Shown here in pieces: positions 33,354-43,034 of a stretch of 64,000 nucleotides of DNA. The stretch spans positions 32,478,502 through 32,542,501 of the forward strand of contig JAVGWX010000025.1 in NCBI GenBank assembly GCA_036924085.1, read 5' to 3'. The DNA is from Ariolimax columbianus (Eukaryota; Mollusca; Gastropoda; Stylommatophora; Arionidae). How positions within the stretch are numbered: the stretch's first letter is position 1; each line of letters opens with the position of its first letter. The notes under the pieces were generated by a model that had not been told where the DNA came from, searched no databases, and worked only from the letters and a program-made list of their open reading frames with translations. The position numbers and the translations under genes are program-made.

Positions 33354-35863
33354 TTTCGGTTTCTCTCAATCTGACTTTTCCATGTCATGCGCCGATCAAA
33401 TGTGACTCCCAGATAGGTTGGGTTGTCGTTTGGCTGCAGGATTTTGCCATTTAGGCTTAATTTGGTACTTTGGGGTTTTAATGAGAGCGAGAATATTGTG
33501 CACGTGGTTTTCTCCTCGTTTATTTTGACCAGCCATGAGTTGGCCCACTCTTCCAGCGATGTTAGGGCCGTTTGCATCCGATTTCTTGCTATGGTGAGAT
33601 TCTTTTCAGAGGTCCACATAGCCAGATCGTCTGCAAACATTGAACTATGGACTCTTCTTGGTATATTCTCTGTAATATCGTTTATATATACCAGAAAGAG
33701 TGTGGGTGACAGTACTCCCCCTTGGGGTACTCCCTGCTCGAGTGTCACCTTTTTGCTCATCTGCCCTTGTACTTGGACTCTGGCCGTTCTTTGTTTGAGG
33801 TAGTGGTTGATCCACTTGTACATCTTCCCACAGACATCACTTCTTCTCAGCTTGACTCTAAGTCCGTCCTTCCAGACTTTGTCAAATGCCTTTTCCAGAT
33901 CCACCCAAACAGCTACTGTGTGCTTCTGTGCCTGGTAGGCATCTTCTATCTCCTGGGCTATGAGGATGACCTGGTCCTCAGTGGATCTGTGCTGTCTAAA
34001 GCCGGCTTGCTGTGGAATTAGTATTCGTTTTTCTTCCAGATGCCACATAAGTCTGGTGTTTATCATCCGTTCCATCAGCTTGCCGACACAGCTCAGTAGG
34101 CTTATGGGCCTGTATCCATTCGGATCTGTTTTATCCTTTCCTGTTTTTGGTACTGGTACCAGTATTGCATCCTTCCATGCCTGGGGTACAATACCCCTTT
34201 TCCAGCTTTGGTTCAGGACTGATAGTAGTTTTTTCTTCGCTGTTTGGCCCAGCCCCATCAGCATTTCGTTTGTTATCCCGTCTTTTCCGGGAGATTTCCT
34301 TTTCTTTAGTGTTCTCATAGCCTCTTCCATTTCGCGCATGGTTAGTTTGGCCATCATGTGCTCTTCAGGAGCCGTATTTATGCTTTCGTGACCCTTTAGC
34401 TCTTCGCTAATGTCTGTATGCTTATCTGCAGGGACCTCGATGTGGTTTGCTCTGGCATAGTGATCGACAAAGGCGTTTGCGGCTTTCTTACCTGTGATCA
34501 AGTTCTCGCCCTGCTTGATAGTAATTTGTTTATTTGACGGGGTTTCGTCATTCATGGCTCTGACTAGCTTCCATAGCTTGTTCCCTTCTTTGTCCAGGTT
34601 TAAACTTTCCGTTTTGTTTTTCCAACTTTCTCTTGCTGTTTGCTTGAGAGTGTGTTTGTACTTCGCCGTGGCGGCTTTGAGGGCGATGTTTGCCTCCATG
34701 GATTTTTCACGTTCTGCCACGTTCCTAGCATTTGTTACTGTATCTTCCACTTTCTGTAACTCATCATTCCAGTAGGGCTTATAGTTTTTCCTAGCTCCTC
34801 TTGGGATGGTTTCAGTGGCGGCTTGCATTATTGCCTTGCTTAGGCTCTCTACCATGGGCTTCATTTTGGTGTTTCGTGTGTTGATGGTTTCACACAGCCC
34901 ATCTGTCAGGATTGCAAATCTGTCCCAGTCGGCTTGTTTGTAATTCCAACGTGGGAGCGGTTTTGTTTCCTGTGGGCCTACTTCCATGTCAATGGTTAGC
35001 CTGATCGGCCTGTGGTCGCTACCTGCCAGTTGGTTTAGCACCTGGCGGTCTATTTTATAGTGTATGTCCTGTGTGGAGAAGGCCAAATCTGGAGTCGAGG
35101 TGGTATGCCATGTTCTTGAATAGAAGCTAGGGCTATCCTCCGGCCTATTGATTAGGGAGAGATTTGCATCTATCTCCCAATCTTCCACTTCGTCACCTCT
35201 GCTGTCTGTGTCAGAGTAGCCCCATCTCTCCGAGTGGCTGTTGAAATCTCCAACTACTATGCAGTTGGAGTCTCTGACCTCCATACTCGAGAGCGATAGG
35301 TCTCTGTTTGGTGGTCCGTACAGATTGAAAATGCGGAGCTTCGTCTCTTGAGCCATTATGTCAACTCCTACAATTTCTGCTTGTCCGGTGTGATTGACAG
35401 GTACCGCGCTACTCGGTATGCTGTTTCTGGTCAGTATCAGGACCCCTCCTTTGTGGCCTTCTCTATCTAGACGGAAGGTCTGGTATCCTCTGATTGAGAA
35501 TTTATGGTTATTGTTGAGGTGCGTTTCCTGGATACATGCCACGTCAATCTTACCTTCATGCAGGTGGTGCGTTAGGGAAAGTTTTTTGTTAATGACTCCC
35601 TCCGCATTCCACTGTAATATTCTGAGGGTCTTGAAGTTTTGGCCAATAGACGTTTCCCCATAGCCATGTGCCTTGACTCCACGACACATGGGTGGGTGAC
35701 CACCAGTAGTCAAGGGTGGGCCCCTTCGAGGCGTGAGGCCCGGCGCTATCGCTGCCTGGCGGGTCTCCTCAGGATGAGCGCCATACGTTTTTCGAATAGG
35801 TTGTACTGCCATCATACTGTGATTTACGTTGCACTGTTTTGTTAGGCTTGCGGCCCCGTGCAT
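33350..35863 (-). CDS. LINE-B ORF2 first part: APE endonuclease and reverse transcriptase (837 codons)
   Basis: The endonuclease starts near residue 80 (LRILQWNAEGVINKK), with VACIQETHL, GGVLILTRNSI, VVGDFNSHSERWGY and GSDHRPIRLTI, all APE-type motifs including the catalytic Asp-Asn and the terminal SDH. RT spans about residues 520-800: NGYRPISLLSCVGKLMERM, QQAGFRQHRSTEDQ, WVDLEKAFDKVW, QGVPQGGVLSPTLFLVYIND and the catalytic MFADDLAMW. The frame ends in the thumb (NPTYLGVTFDRRMTWKSQIE). Endonuclease, RT and RNase H together place it in the I group of LINEs. Upstream residues 1-75 have no recognised motif. Confidence 0.92.
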   Translation of the reverse strand: MHGAASLTKQCNVNHSMMAVQPIRKTYGAHPEETRQAAIAPGLTPRRGPPLTTGGHPPMCRGVKAHGYGETSIGQNFKTLRILQWNAEGVINKKLSLTHHLHEGKIDVACIQETHLNNNHKFSIRGYQTFRLDREGHKGGVLILTRNSIPSSAVPVNHTGQAEIVGVDIMAQETKLRIFNLYGPPNRDLSLSSMEVRDSNCIVVGDFNSHSERWGYSDTDSRGDEVEDWEIDANLSLINRPEDSPSFYSRTWHTTSTPDLAFSTQDIHYKIDRQVLNQLAGSDHRPIRLTIDMEVGPQETKPLPRWNYKQADWDRFAILTDGLCETINTRNTKMKPMVESLSKAIMQAATETIPRGARKNYKPYWNDELQKVEDTVTNARNVAEREKSMEANIALKAATAKYKHTLKQTARESWKNKTESLNLDKEGNKLWKLVRAMNDETPSNKQITIKQGENLITGKKAANAFVDHYARANHIEVPADKHTDISEELKGHESINTAPEEHMMAKLTMREMEEAMRTLKKRKSPGKDGITNEMLMGLGQTAKKKLLSVLNQSWKRGIVPQAWKDAILVPVPKTGKDKTDPNGYRPISLLSCVGKLMERMINTRLMWHLEEKRILIPQQAGFRQHRSTEDQVILIAQEIEDAYQAQKHTVAVWVDLEKAFDKVWKDGLRVKLRRSDVCGKMYKWINHYLKQRTARVQVQGQMSKKVTLEQGVPQGGVLSPTLFLVYINDITENIPRRVHSSMFADDLAMWTSEKNLTIARNRMQTALTSLEEWANSWLVKINEEKTTCTIFSLSLKPQSTKLSLNGKILQPNDNPTYLGVTFDRRMTWKSQIERNRK

Positions 35864-36829
35864 CCGATTTCAACAGGCGTTTCTGTAGGGATGCCCTCCT
35901 TAGCCTTTGGCTGTCCCCAGCCTATCTGCAAGGCAGCAGTTGTTTACGATCAGAGTTTTCTCTCCTATGGAAGTTGTCTTACCAGACTATCGAGTCTTCA
36001 CTACTCGTGTCTATAGGGTGCAATGATGATATGTGATATATGAGATGGACTGGTTTACCCGGAAGAGAGGCAGTCCAGTGTGTCTGTATCCCAGGATCGT
36101 CACGTCCTGCCAGAAACGTAGCATTTGCATTTGAGTGGGGTATCTCTTTTTCCCTTTATTTTCTTGGCTTCTATGCAGGGATGGTACGCCTAGCATTCCC
36201 CGCCACCTGGGGTGTTGACACAATGGGGCAGGTGTGCAATGTCCGCTGGTCTGCATCTCTTCTGCGTCCAATATGATAGTTATATGGCTGATAACGTACA
36301 GAGGTAGATATCGTAGCCGGAGTGCATTCAGCCAGAGGACAAGCCTGGTAATGTCACAGAGATGTTGTTCGCCTGGTGTGCGGACAACTCTCATGGTCGG
36401 TGGTTGAGTCTTAACAGTTCACAGTGAGGTGGCTGCTCTACTGTTTTCGACACCCCGACCAGGTACTAAGTGTTTGGTTGGTGTTTTTTCGCACCCCATC
36501 GCCGTACAGGGTGAGTATCAAGCAGTTGTCCGCCCGCTTTGACTTGCGGGCGGCAAGGGCCTCTTACTGTGGCTCTACCTGATAGGGCTGGGGCGCAAGC
36601 CCCAGGTCCCGAGCATGTAGGAGCCTCCCATTGCAGTGGTGCTGAGATTTTGGGCGGGATTGCGGCTTACAAGGGTTCGGTCGCAATCCCCCACATGGTA
36701 GCCTCGCGCCCTTGGCTTATCAGCCTGGTACGTGAACCAAAGTGTCTGCGGCTCCTCTCGATTTGAGCTGGTTTTCCGTAGCAACGCCCAGTCATTTGTA
36801 GGGTAAAACTGACCTGTCTTCAGATGATC
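35864..36829 (-). other. LINE-B leader region, no gag gene seen
   Basis: The minus strand has short frames (127 codons at 36394-36011, 88 codons at 36841-36575) with no CCHC knuckles or coiled coil, so an ORF1 protein is not evident. The SINE-like core CATCCGATTTCAACAGGC occurs at 35860. Likely untranslated leader; possibly a decayed ORF1. Confidence 0.5.
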
Positions 36830-37442
36830 TATTTCCAGCACCCGTTCACTATTTGGTCAGACGAATTTATTGAGGGCTTTTGTTTGTCAATGACCAGGTA
36901 TTTGAAATCTGCGGTTTCTGCAGAGTTAAAACACGATTTCCGTAGCGTTCTTTCATTTGAGTGTTTGAGAACTGACTTGTCATCCGTGAGTCTAATACCA
37001 GCGTACGTTCATTATTAGACCCAAGCGGCAGTGCTCTCGATTTGTCAGTTGTTCTACAGTATTGGCGTGTTCAGTCAAATTAAGCCGCAGATTCCACACC
37101 TGGTGGTGCCCTTCCGTCAATTCCCTTAGCGAGACAATCAAGTTTCTTAGAGGGTAGGCCTTAAAATTTTCGAGGGTCTAATTCCAGCACATGTTCTCTA
37201 TTAGACCCCGCGAGGGTGTACTTTTTGATAGTCATTCTGCAGTATTGGCGTGGTAAGTTAACTTAGGTCTCAGGCTCCACTCCTGATAGTGCTCTTCCGT
37301 CAATTCCTTTATCACACACTGGATGCAGACAGAACCGAGCCACAGGGGCATAACCCCAGAATTCTGGGGGTCTAAGTCCAGCACCAGTTCCATATTAGAC
37401 CCCAGAAGAGTGGTCTCGGCATGTCACTCATTTCAGTGTTGG
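36830..37442 (-). repeat. Tandem 5' monomers, about 190 bp, carrying 18S-derived segments
   Basis: A block GTCTAAT-CCAGCAC...GTTC...ATTAGACC occurs at about 36830 (weak), 36991, 37169 and 37368; its ends form an inverted repeat GTCTAAT/ATTAGAC. Each of the last three is followed by (A/T)TTGGC and then an antisense 18S segment of about 60 bp: 37066-37128, 37249-37310 and the start of the long 18S segment at 37443. The two inner 18S segments are clearly diverged, while the outermost is near canonical. A 16-bp palindrome CCCCAGAATTCTGGGG lies near 37350. Tandem 5' monomers act as promoters in some LINEs; that role here is inference. Confidence 0.75.
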
Positions 37443-37466
37443 CCGTGTTGAGTCAAATTGAGCCGC

Positions 37467-37515
<49 letters not shown>

Positions 37516-38279
37516 TTTGCAACCATACTTCCCCCGGAACCCAAACACTTTGGTTTCCCGGAAGCTGCCCGCAGAGTCATCGAAGCAACTCCTGCGGATC
37601 GCTAGTCGGCATCGTTTATGGTCAGAACTACGACGGTATCTGATCGTCTTCGCGCCTCTGACTTTCGTTCTTGATTAATGAAAACATTCTTGACAAATGC
37701 TTTCGCAGTAGCTCGTCTTGCGGCGATCCAAGAATTTCACCTCTAACGCCGCAATACGAATGCCCCCGTTTGTCCCTGTTAATCATTACCTCCAGTTCCG
37801 AAAACCAACAAAATAGAACCGAGGTCCTATTCCATTATTCCATGCACCATTATTCAGGCAGCCGAGGCCTGCTTTGAACACTCTAATTTTTTCAAAGTAA
37901 ACGCGCCGGCCACCCAGGACGCTCAGCGAAGAGCACCCGTGGGAGAGAGCCGGCAGACGGTAGGGCAGGAGACAACGGGCAGTGAACCGGCGCGAGCCGG
38001 ACCGCCCGCCTGCGCCTGAGATCCAACTACGAGCTTTTTAACTGCAACAACTTTAATATACGCTATTGGAGCTGGAATTACCGCGGCTGCTGGCACCAGA
38101 CTTGCCCTCCAATAGATCCTCGTTAAAGGGTTTAAAGTGTACTCATTCCAATTACGGGGCCTCGAAAGAGTCCCGTATTGTTATTTTTCGTCACTACCTC
38201 CCCGTGCCGGGAGTGGGTAAGTTGCGCGCCTGCTGCCTTCCTTGGATGTGGTAGCCGTTTCTCATGCTCCCTCTCCCTC
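37443..38279 (-). rRNA. Partial 18S rRNA gene, internal 0.84 kb, part of an insertion
   Basis: The plus strand is the complement of 18S rRNA. CCTTCCGTCAATTCCTTTAA is the universal reverse-primer region, CGCGGCTGCTGGCACCAGAC the 530 loop, CCGCAATACGAATGCCCCC and GTTTCTCATGCTCCCTCTCC further landmarks. It covers the middle of the gene, roughly a few hundred bases from the 5' end to about two thirds of its length, including V4. The 18S 5' part, the 3' third and the rest of the rDNA unit are absent, so it is not a working rRNA gene. It looks little diverged. Confidence 0.95.
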
Positions 38280-38280
38280 T

Positions 38281-39334
38281 TTTGATAATAGCCCATGCAG
38301 GCGGCAAGCATAGTGGTTTAGTGAAGAATATAGAACTTATTTTTCTATCAAAATCAACTGACAATAAGGACAATCATAAAGGAATGAGCGGTTAAATGAT
38401 CAAAAAATTTGGTTGAGAAAACTACTTTTGATAGATTTTAATGTCTGGTAATAGACAATGCTTCATACCATGTTGCAGTGGCTCTCTGAGACTAAGTTCC
38501 AACCTCCTCAAATACTCAAAATGAAATCAAGACGTGGCTTACCAAGGGAAACATTCATATCAGTGGAATGTCCTTGAAACAGGAACTACTGACTCTTGTC
38601 AAGAATTCACACAAGAGGAACATTTTTCATATTGATGAAATAATACAAGAGCATTGAAATAATACAAGAGCATTGAAATAATACAAGAGCATTGAAATAA
38701 TACAAGAGCATTGAAATAATACAAGAGCATTGTCATATGAGTTTCATACTTCTACCGTGCTATTCTCATTTAAAACATATTTAGCTTGTATGGGCTGAAC
38801 GATCAGGGGGCCACTCAAAATACACATTAAAAAATATGTGTTTTTAAGAAACTTACAGTTGATGCCTTATCAAACATAAACGAAGACTTCTGCATTAAAT
38901 GTGATGATCACGTATTGAAAGAGGAATATTAGGCAGAAGAATGACTTAAGATTCATTTGACCTATTAGACTTATCAGTCTACCTGACTCATCTTATTAGG
39001 GTGAGCACATTTGTTTAACGGATACATAAAATATGTGATAGCTCAATGAGCGATGACGTTATTACAATTGGATTTATTACAGTTTATTTTCATGCTATCT
39101 GTAGAGGTCCTACCACTAGATTAACAATAAAGATACACCTATGACTCTTTACAAGCTGAACTTTTTTTGCAATCATTGTAAAATTTATTGTGTATACACA
39201 TTATCTATCAAACAGATTAGAATAGCATAGAGATTTATCATCCTGATTCTCCCTGGCATCATTATCAATCAATTATATTGCAACCCTAACATCTTTTTAA
39301 TTATAGGACCGGATGTAAAAAATGAACTTGGTAC
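38281..39334 (+). repeat. Right copy of the 1,054-bp direct duplication
   Basis: Same sequence as 30873-31926, holding the C-terminal half of the transposase relic (VIDNASYH block and the five 19-bp units at 38639-38733). Its right neighbour (ATATATGATG) differs from what follows the left copy, which is the LINE-B tail. Confidence 0.93.
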
Positions 39335-39639
39335 ATATATGATGAACTAATTTTAGTGTACTACTTACTAGTTTCGGTGTAAAAAGTATGACATTCAGCC
39401 TTACAAATTACGAGATCGTTGCTTCATCGTGGCATATTTTATTCTGCCATCATCTTGCAGAGTTGTTATATTGAATCTGCCTATTTAATTTCTGATGTTT
39501 AATACTACTAAAATGCTGCAGGATTTCTTTTGCATCTGTAATTTTTTTATGTAACTAATTTGTTCAGCCCCGTTTTCGTTTCATTGTAAATGTTGCCAAG
39601 ACGTCAACGGAGCCGACATGCGTGGAATAATTTTATGGC
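39335..39639. other. No gene seen
   Basis: AT-rich continuation of the pre-insertion target. It may include the remainder of the DNA transposon, but no terminal inverted repeat is recognised. Confidence 0.35.
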
Positions 39640-41690
39640 TATAATTTGACCGGCGAGGGCTAGCTGCGATCACCTTGAATGGCGGCGTCTGCAAAACACA
39701 TTTTGGGCTGATGCCAAAAAGGACCTTGAACACCATTACAAAATCATAACTGACAGTGCAGAGGAAGGCCTAGGTTGCAATGACATGAGAGCGACATACC
39801 ACGTGATAAAAGCTCTCATCGCATATCCAACCTTTCCCAACATCCTTGCGCCACTCCCCCAAACTAATGAATAAGTCCTATGGATCACCCAGCATCTCAA
39901 GAAAGGATATAACTAGCAGGTGGTGGGTTGAACATTACAACGCAGCCTTGAACCACACTCTACTCCCTAAATTTCTCAATGCATCTTCTGACACTGACTC
40001 CATTCTCGACACCTCTACCATTGCTGAAATAAAGGCAGCCATAGAAAAACTGAAACATGGCTGAGCCAGAGGCCCCAAAAATATTTAGTCTGAGCTATTA
40101 AAGTACACCCTGGACCAGTTGACCACCACCCTGCACCAGCTCTTTGCAGCGGTCTGGAATACCAGCCAACTGCTGTGGCATGCGCAACAAAATAATCATT
40201 TCCTTGTACAAGGGCAAGGATTCCTGACTGGAATGTGGCAATTGCAGGCCTATTACTCTACTCTCTGTCCCTTACAAGGTCTTTGCATATGTGCTCCTCT
40301 CCAGACTGCAGCCTCCAAAAACGAGACATCCCGCATCCAACAGTCAGGGTTCACCGCCTCTCACTCAACCATTCTCACCCTCCGGCACATCACCCACGCT
40401 GACTTATGTTCTGCCTTTGATTCTGTGGATAGACATGCCCTGTTGAAGGCCCTACAATGCGTGTGTATCCCAGTCACCCTGCTGACCCCAATTGAGCCAA
40501 AATTTGGCTCATTCGGGATCTTAAGGAGGAGTTCTCTACATCAATCTGTGTACAGCAGGACTGCATCCTCACCCCTGCGCTTCTCTTCTGTGCCATGGAC
40601 TGGATCCTCACATAGTCTTCACACAACCCAAGGATCCTTGTTAGTGACTGCCTGGTAACCGATCTTGTCTATGCTGATGACGTCGTCATGCCAAGGCCAC
40701 TATTCTCGGGCCCTGGTAGGTCTCCTAGAGGAATTTTTTTTTTTTGCATTCGCCTTATTTTTCTATTCCCCAAGGCAGTGTGCATTGCACTGTGGTTTTT
40801 ATTTTGCCCCTGTCGGCCCAGAGCATCTGACTTCAGCACGCATTTTAGGTAAGGGTCTGCTTCCTCCTGCATTTTCTAAGGGTTTGCTTCCCCGGGGTAA
40901 TGGCTGATGCTGTAATGGGGATCGAACCCAGCATCTCCGGATTGTGAGCCGTGTCACTTAACCACTAGCTCACGCCGTCCCACAAGGCATTGGATTGATC
41001 AGATACCCACCCATGCTTGCACGTCTCCTGGACAAAGACGAAAATCCAAAACCTCAACAAGGGCTCTTCTGCGTTGAGAATCGCCATGAACAACAACCCT
41101 GTTGCAGCAACCGAGGACTTTGTCTACCTCGGCAGCAGGCAGTCCTCTGACACATGCAACAGTCACGATATCACCCGCAGGATGGGCCTGACTGTTTCAT
41201 CCGTGCACTCATTCTGCAGTCTCCCAGCGAAGGCTCTCCCTGGAGACCAGGCATTGTATATACTACTGCTGCATTGTTTTCATACTCATGTATAGCTCCG
41301 AGACCTGGACACTACTACAGCAAGACCTTTGCAACCAGTGGCGCATCCTCAGGATCCACTGGCATGACCTGATTTCCAACAGTAATGTAGTTTGATGTAC
41401 TCAACTTGCAGGCTTTGCCTCAACGATTGATCGCCATCATCTCTCCCTCTTCAGTCACATTGTTTGCCTCCCCCAGGAAGTCCCAGCTCACGAGGTACTC
41501 CGGCAGGCCATGGGGAGGGGTGGGGGGAGGCTGTGTTCATCCCGGAGACATCCTTGCAACACCTAGCTAAAACAGATCACCACCTCCCCAACAGAACTGC
41601 AGGCCACCTGGGGTGCGGCCATCAGACGTGGTCATGTACATTATCATTCGGCACGATGGACCCCAGTCGCCTAAGCGTACTATTGATTGA
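39640..41690 (+). pseudogene. LINE-E, old element with RT motifs, interrupted by a SINE
   Basis: In order along the plus strand: RWWVEHYNAALNH and IAEIKAAIEKLKHG (the linker before RT), then IQQSGFTASHSTILTLRHI (RT QSGFxxxRST), LCSAFDSVDRHALLKAL (catalytic block A), DLVYADDVVMP (YADD box intact), EDFVYLGSRQSS (thumb), SSETWTLLQ, and HIVCLPQEVPAHEVLRQAMG near the C-terminus. More than six frame changes and several stops. The N-terminal endonuclease is not recognisable. SINE-1 lies at 40734-40981. A second, shorter copy of its 3' end is at 25.4-26.1 kb. Confidence 0.72.
40734..40981 (-). mobile_element. SINE-1 copy within LINE-E
   Basis: Minus strand: head GGACGGCGTGAGCTAGTGG, B box GGTTCGATCCCC, core TGCTGAAGTCAGATGC, and a poly-A tail (plus-strand T run at 40734). 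No target duplication is clear. Confidence 0.82.
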
Positions 41691-41839
41691 TTATTCTACA
41701 ACATTTAAATAGCTTCATTGTTTGTTTGAAGGGACAAGCTAAAGAAAGGACACATGAAGAAAAAAGTCAAAGCGAAACTGATTTGGAAGGGTAAGACCAG
41801 AAGCATGGCGGTGACACCTCCAACTGAAGACAGTATAAC

Positions 41840-42093
41840 ATGTTAGTATCAATCAAATTCAATCTTTCCATAGAAATTATTTCTAATGCAGACAATATTA
41901 CATTTCTTAGATAAGGCGAGCATTATGTTCTGTTAATTGTATTTACTATTTTATAATGTCTAATGCTATGTGTGGTTATTAAAACAAAATTGTTTACCCT
42001 TTCCAGCTGCTGATTTTAATCAATGTATCTTACAATCCATAGCAAGTCTGCAAATCCATGTATCAAATACATTTTTCTCAAATAAAATAATAT
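41840..42093. other. No gene seen
   Basis: AT-rich sequence between LINE-E and a SINE. Nothing recognised. Confidence 0.4.
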
Positions 42094-42305
42094 GGGGATG
42101 GCGTGGCCTAGTGGTTAAGTGACACGGCTCACAAACCGAAGTTGCTGGGTCCCAATCACAGCACCGACTGTTACCTCGGAGAAGCAAACCCTTACATAAA
42201 ATACACGCCGAAGTCGGATGCAGTGGGCCGGCAGGCACAAAATAAAAACATAGTGCAATGCCTTGGAGAATAGAGAAATAATGCGAATGCAAAAAAAAAA
42301 AAAAA
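42094..42305 (+). mobile_element. SINE-1 copy, shortened middle
   Basis: Head GGGGATGGCGTGGCCTAGTG, a degraded B box (GGTCCCAATC), core GCCGAAGTCGGATGCAGTGG and an A15 tail. It is about 40 bp shorter than the other copies, between B box and core. Confidence 0.82.
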
Positions 42306-42576
42306 GATATTTAACAAATTACACTAAAATTATGAACTAGATGTCTAAAGACACATACTTAAATTATCTATTGCATAAAGTATTCATTATACAAATAGAT
42401 ATTAGTATGAAGCACTAAATGTCATTAATGTGGACGGAGAATACCGCTTAACTTTCAATTTGTTTTATTTACCACGTGTATTTGCATTTTTTGTGTTGTC
42501 CGTGTATAGCGTTACCACAGTCACTTTCTCCTGTCCTAGTCAGTCTAAATCAGCTTGTATTGAATATCTATGTGTA

Positions 42577-42775
42577 ACCCAGTGGTCTGCCGGGGTCTTT
42601 GTGTATGATAAGGACAAGAATAGCACCACTGCCTCTCAGAGAGCATGTCGTAAGAGGCGACTAACTGTGACAGGACATAACACCGGCCATGGTTAGGTGA
42701 TTTGTTTAGAGCAGCATAGATGGTGTCTAACAGGCAGCCGGTCTACTTTGCTCTAGTGTTTGAGTCTATTAAGAA
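42577..42775 (+). repeat. Dispersed repeat, pair of 18205-18390
   Basis: Blocks GTCTTTGTGTATGATAAGG, AGAATAGCACCACTGCC, AGAGGCGACTAACTG and TTTGAGTCTATTAAGA match the copy at 18.2 kb. Unclassified. Confidence 0.7.
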
Positions 42776-43034
42776 GTACAGATCAACTAAGAATCCAGGT
42801 GCATATCATTCACTTGATAAAATCTGTAATTTTTCAGCCCTTGAAATATCAGTTCTGTCGCACACAAAGTCATGCGTTTAAAACTGTACTACAGACATAT
42901 ACTGATGAAACAGGAAAAAACTTCATTAAACAAAAGCTACAGATGCACAAGTACTTTCACCATGCTTAACCTTTTGAACCCTGGCTACCCAATCTGTAAA
43001 ATCCCAAACCCCTGCGCTCTAAGAAAAATAAGGA

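Larger units (their letters stand above)
31927..38280 (-). mobile_element. LINE-B plus 18S rDNA, one 6.35-kb insertion
   Basis: The unit lies between the two 1,054-bp repeats. Read on the minus strand it is: 18S rDNA segment (38279-37443), tandem monomers (to about 36830), a leader without a recognised gag gene (to 35864), a coding region for endonuclease, RT, RNase H and zinc knuckle (35863-31953), and a 3' end in (GAA)5 at 31941-31927. Whole-copy order and the exact flanking duplications mark it as one insertion into a DNA-transposon relic. All parts share one orientation. Other LINE-B pieces are at 61190-62423, 49902-49982, 48960-49165 and 19085-19850. Confidence 0.82.

Noticed and set aside
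32113..35845. Many ORFs of 60-162 codons on the plus strand
   Set aside because: Antisense shadows of the LINE-B coding frames.
37443..38279. A working rDNA locus
   Set aside because: Only an internal part of 18S is present, with no 5.8S, 28S or spacer, and it is attached to a retrotransposon.
41731..41789. Possible exon TTTGAAG|GGACAAGC...GGAAGG|GTAAGA upstream of the plus-strand knuckle exon
   Set aside because: Two frames are open; the one that would join the knuckle exon gives a lysine-rich peptide unlike minus-strand exon 3, and the acceptor is weak. Not strong enough to call.
42760..42969. 69-codon ORF preceded by an acceptor-like TTTTTCAG
   Set aside because: No motif, no donor in frame, and it lies between two repeats.
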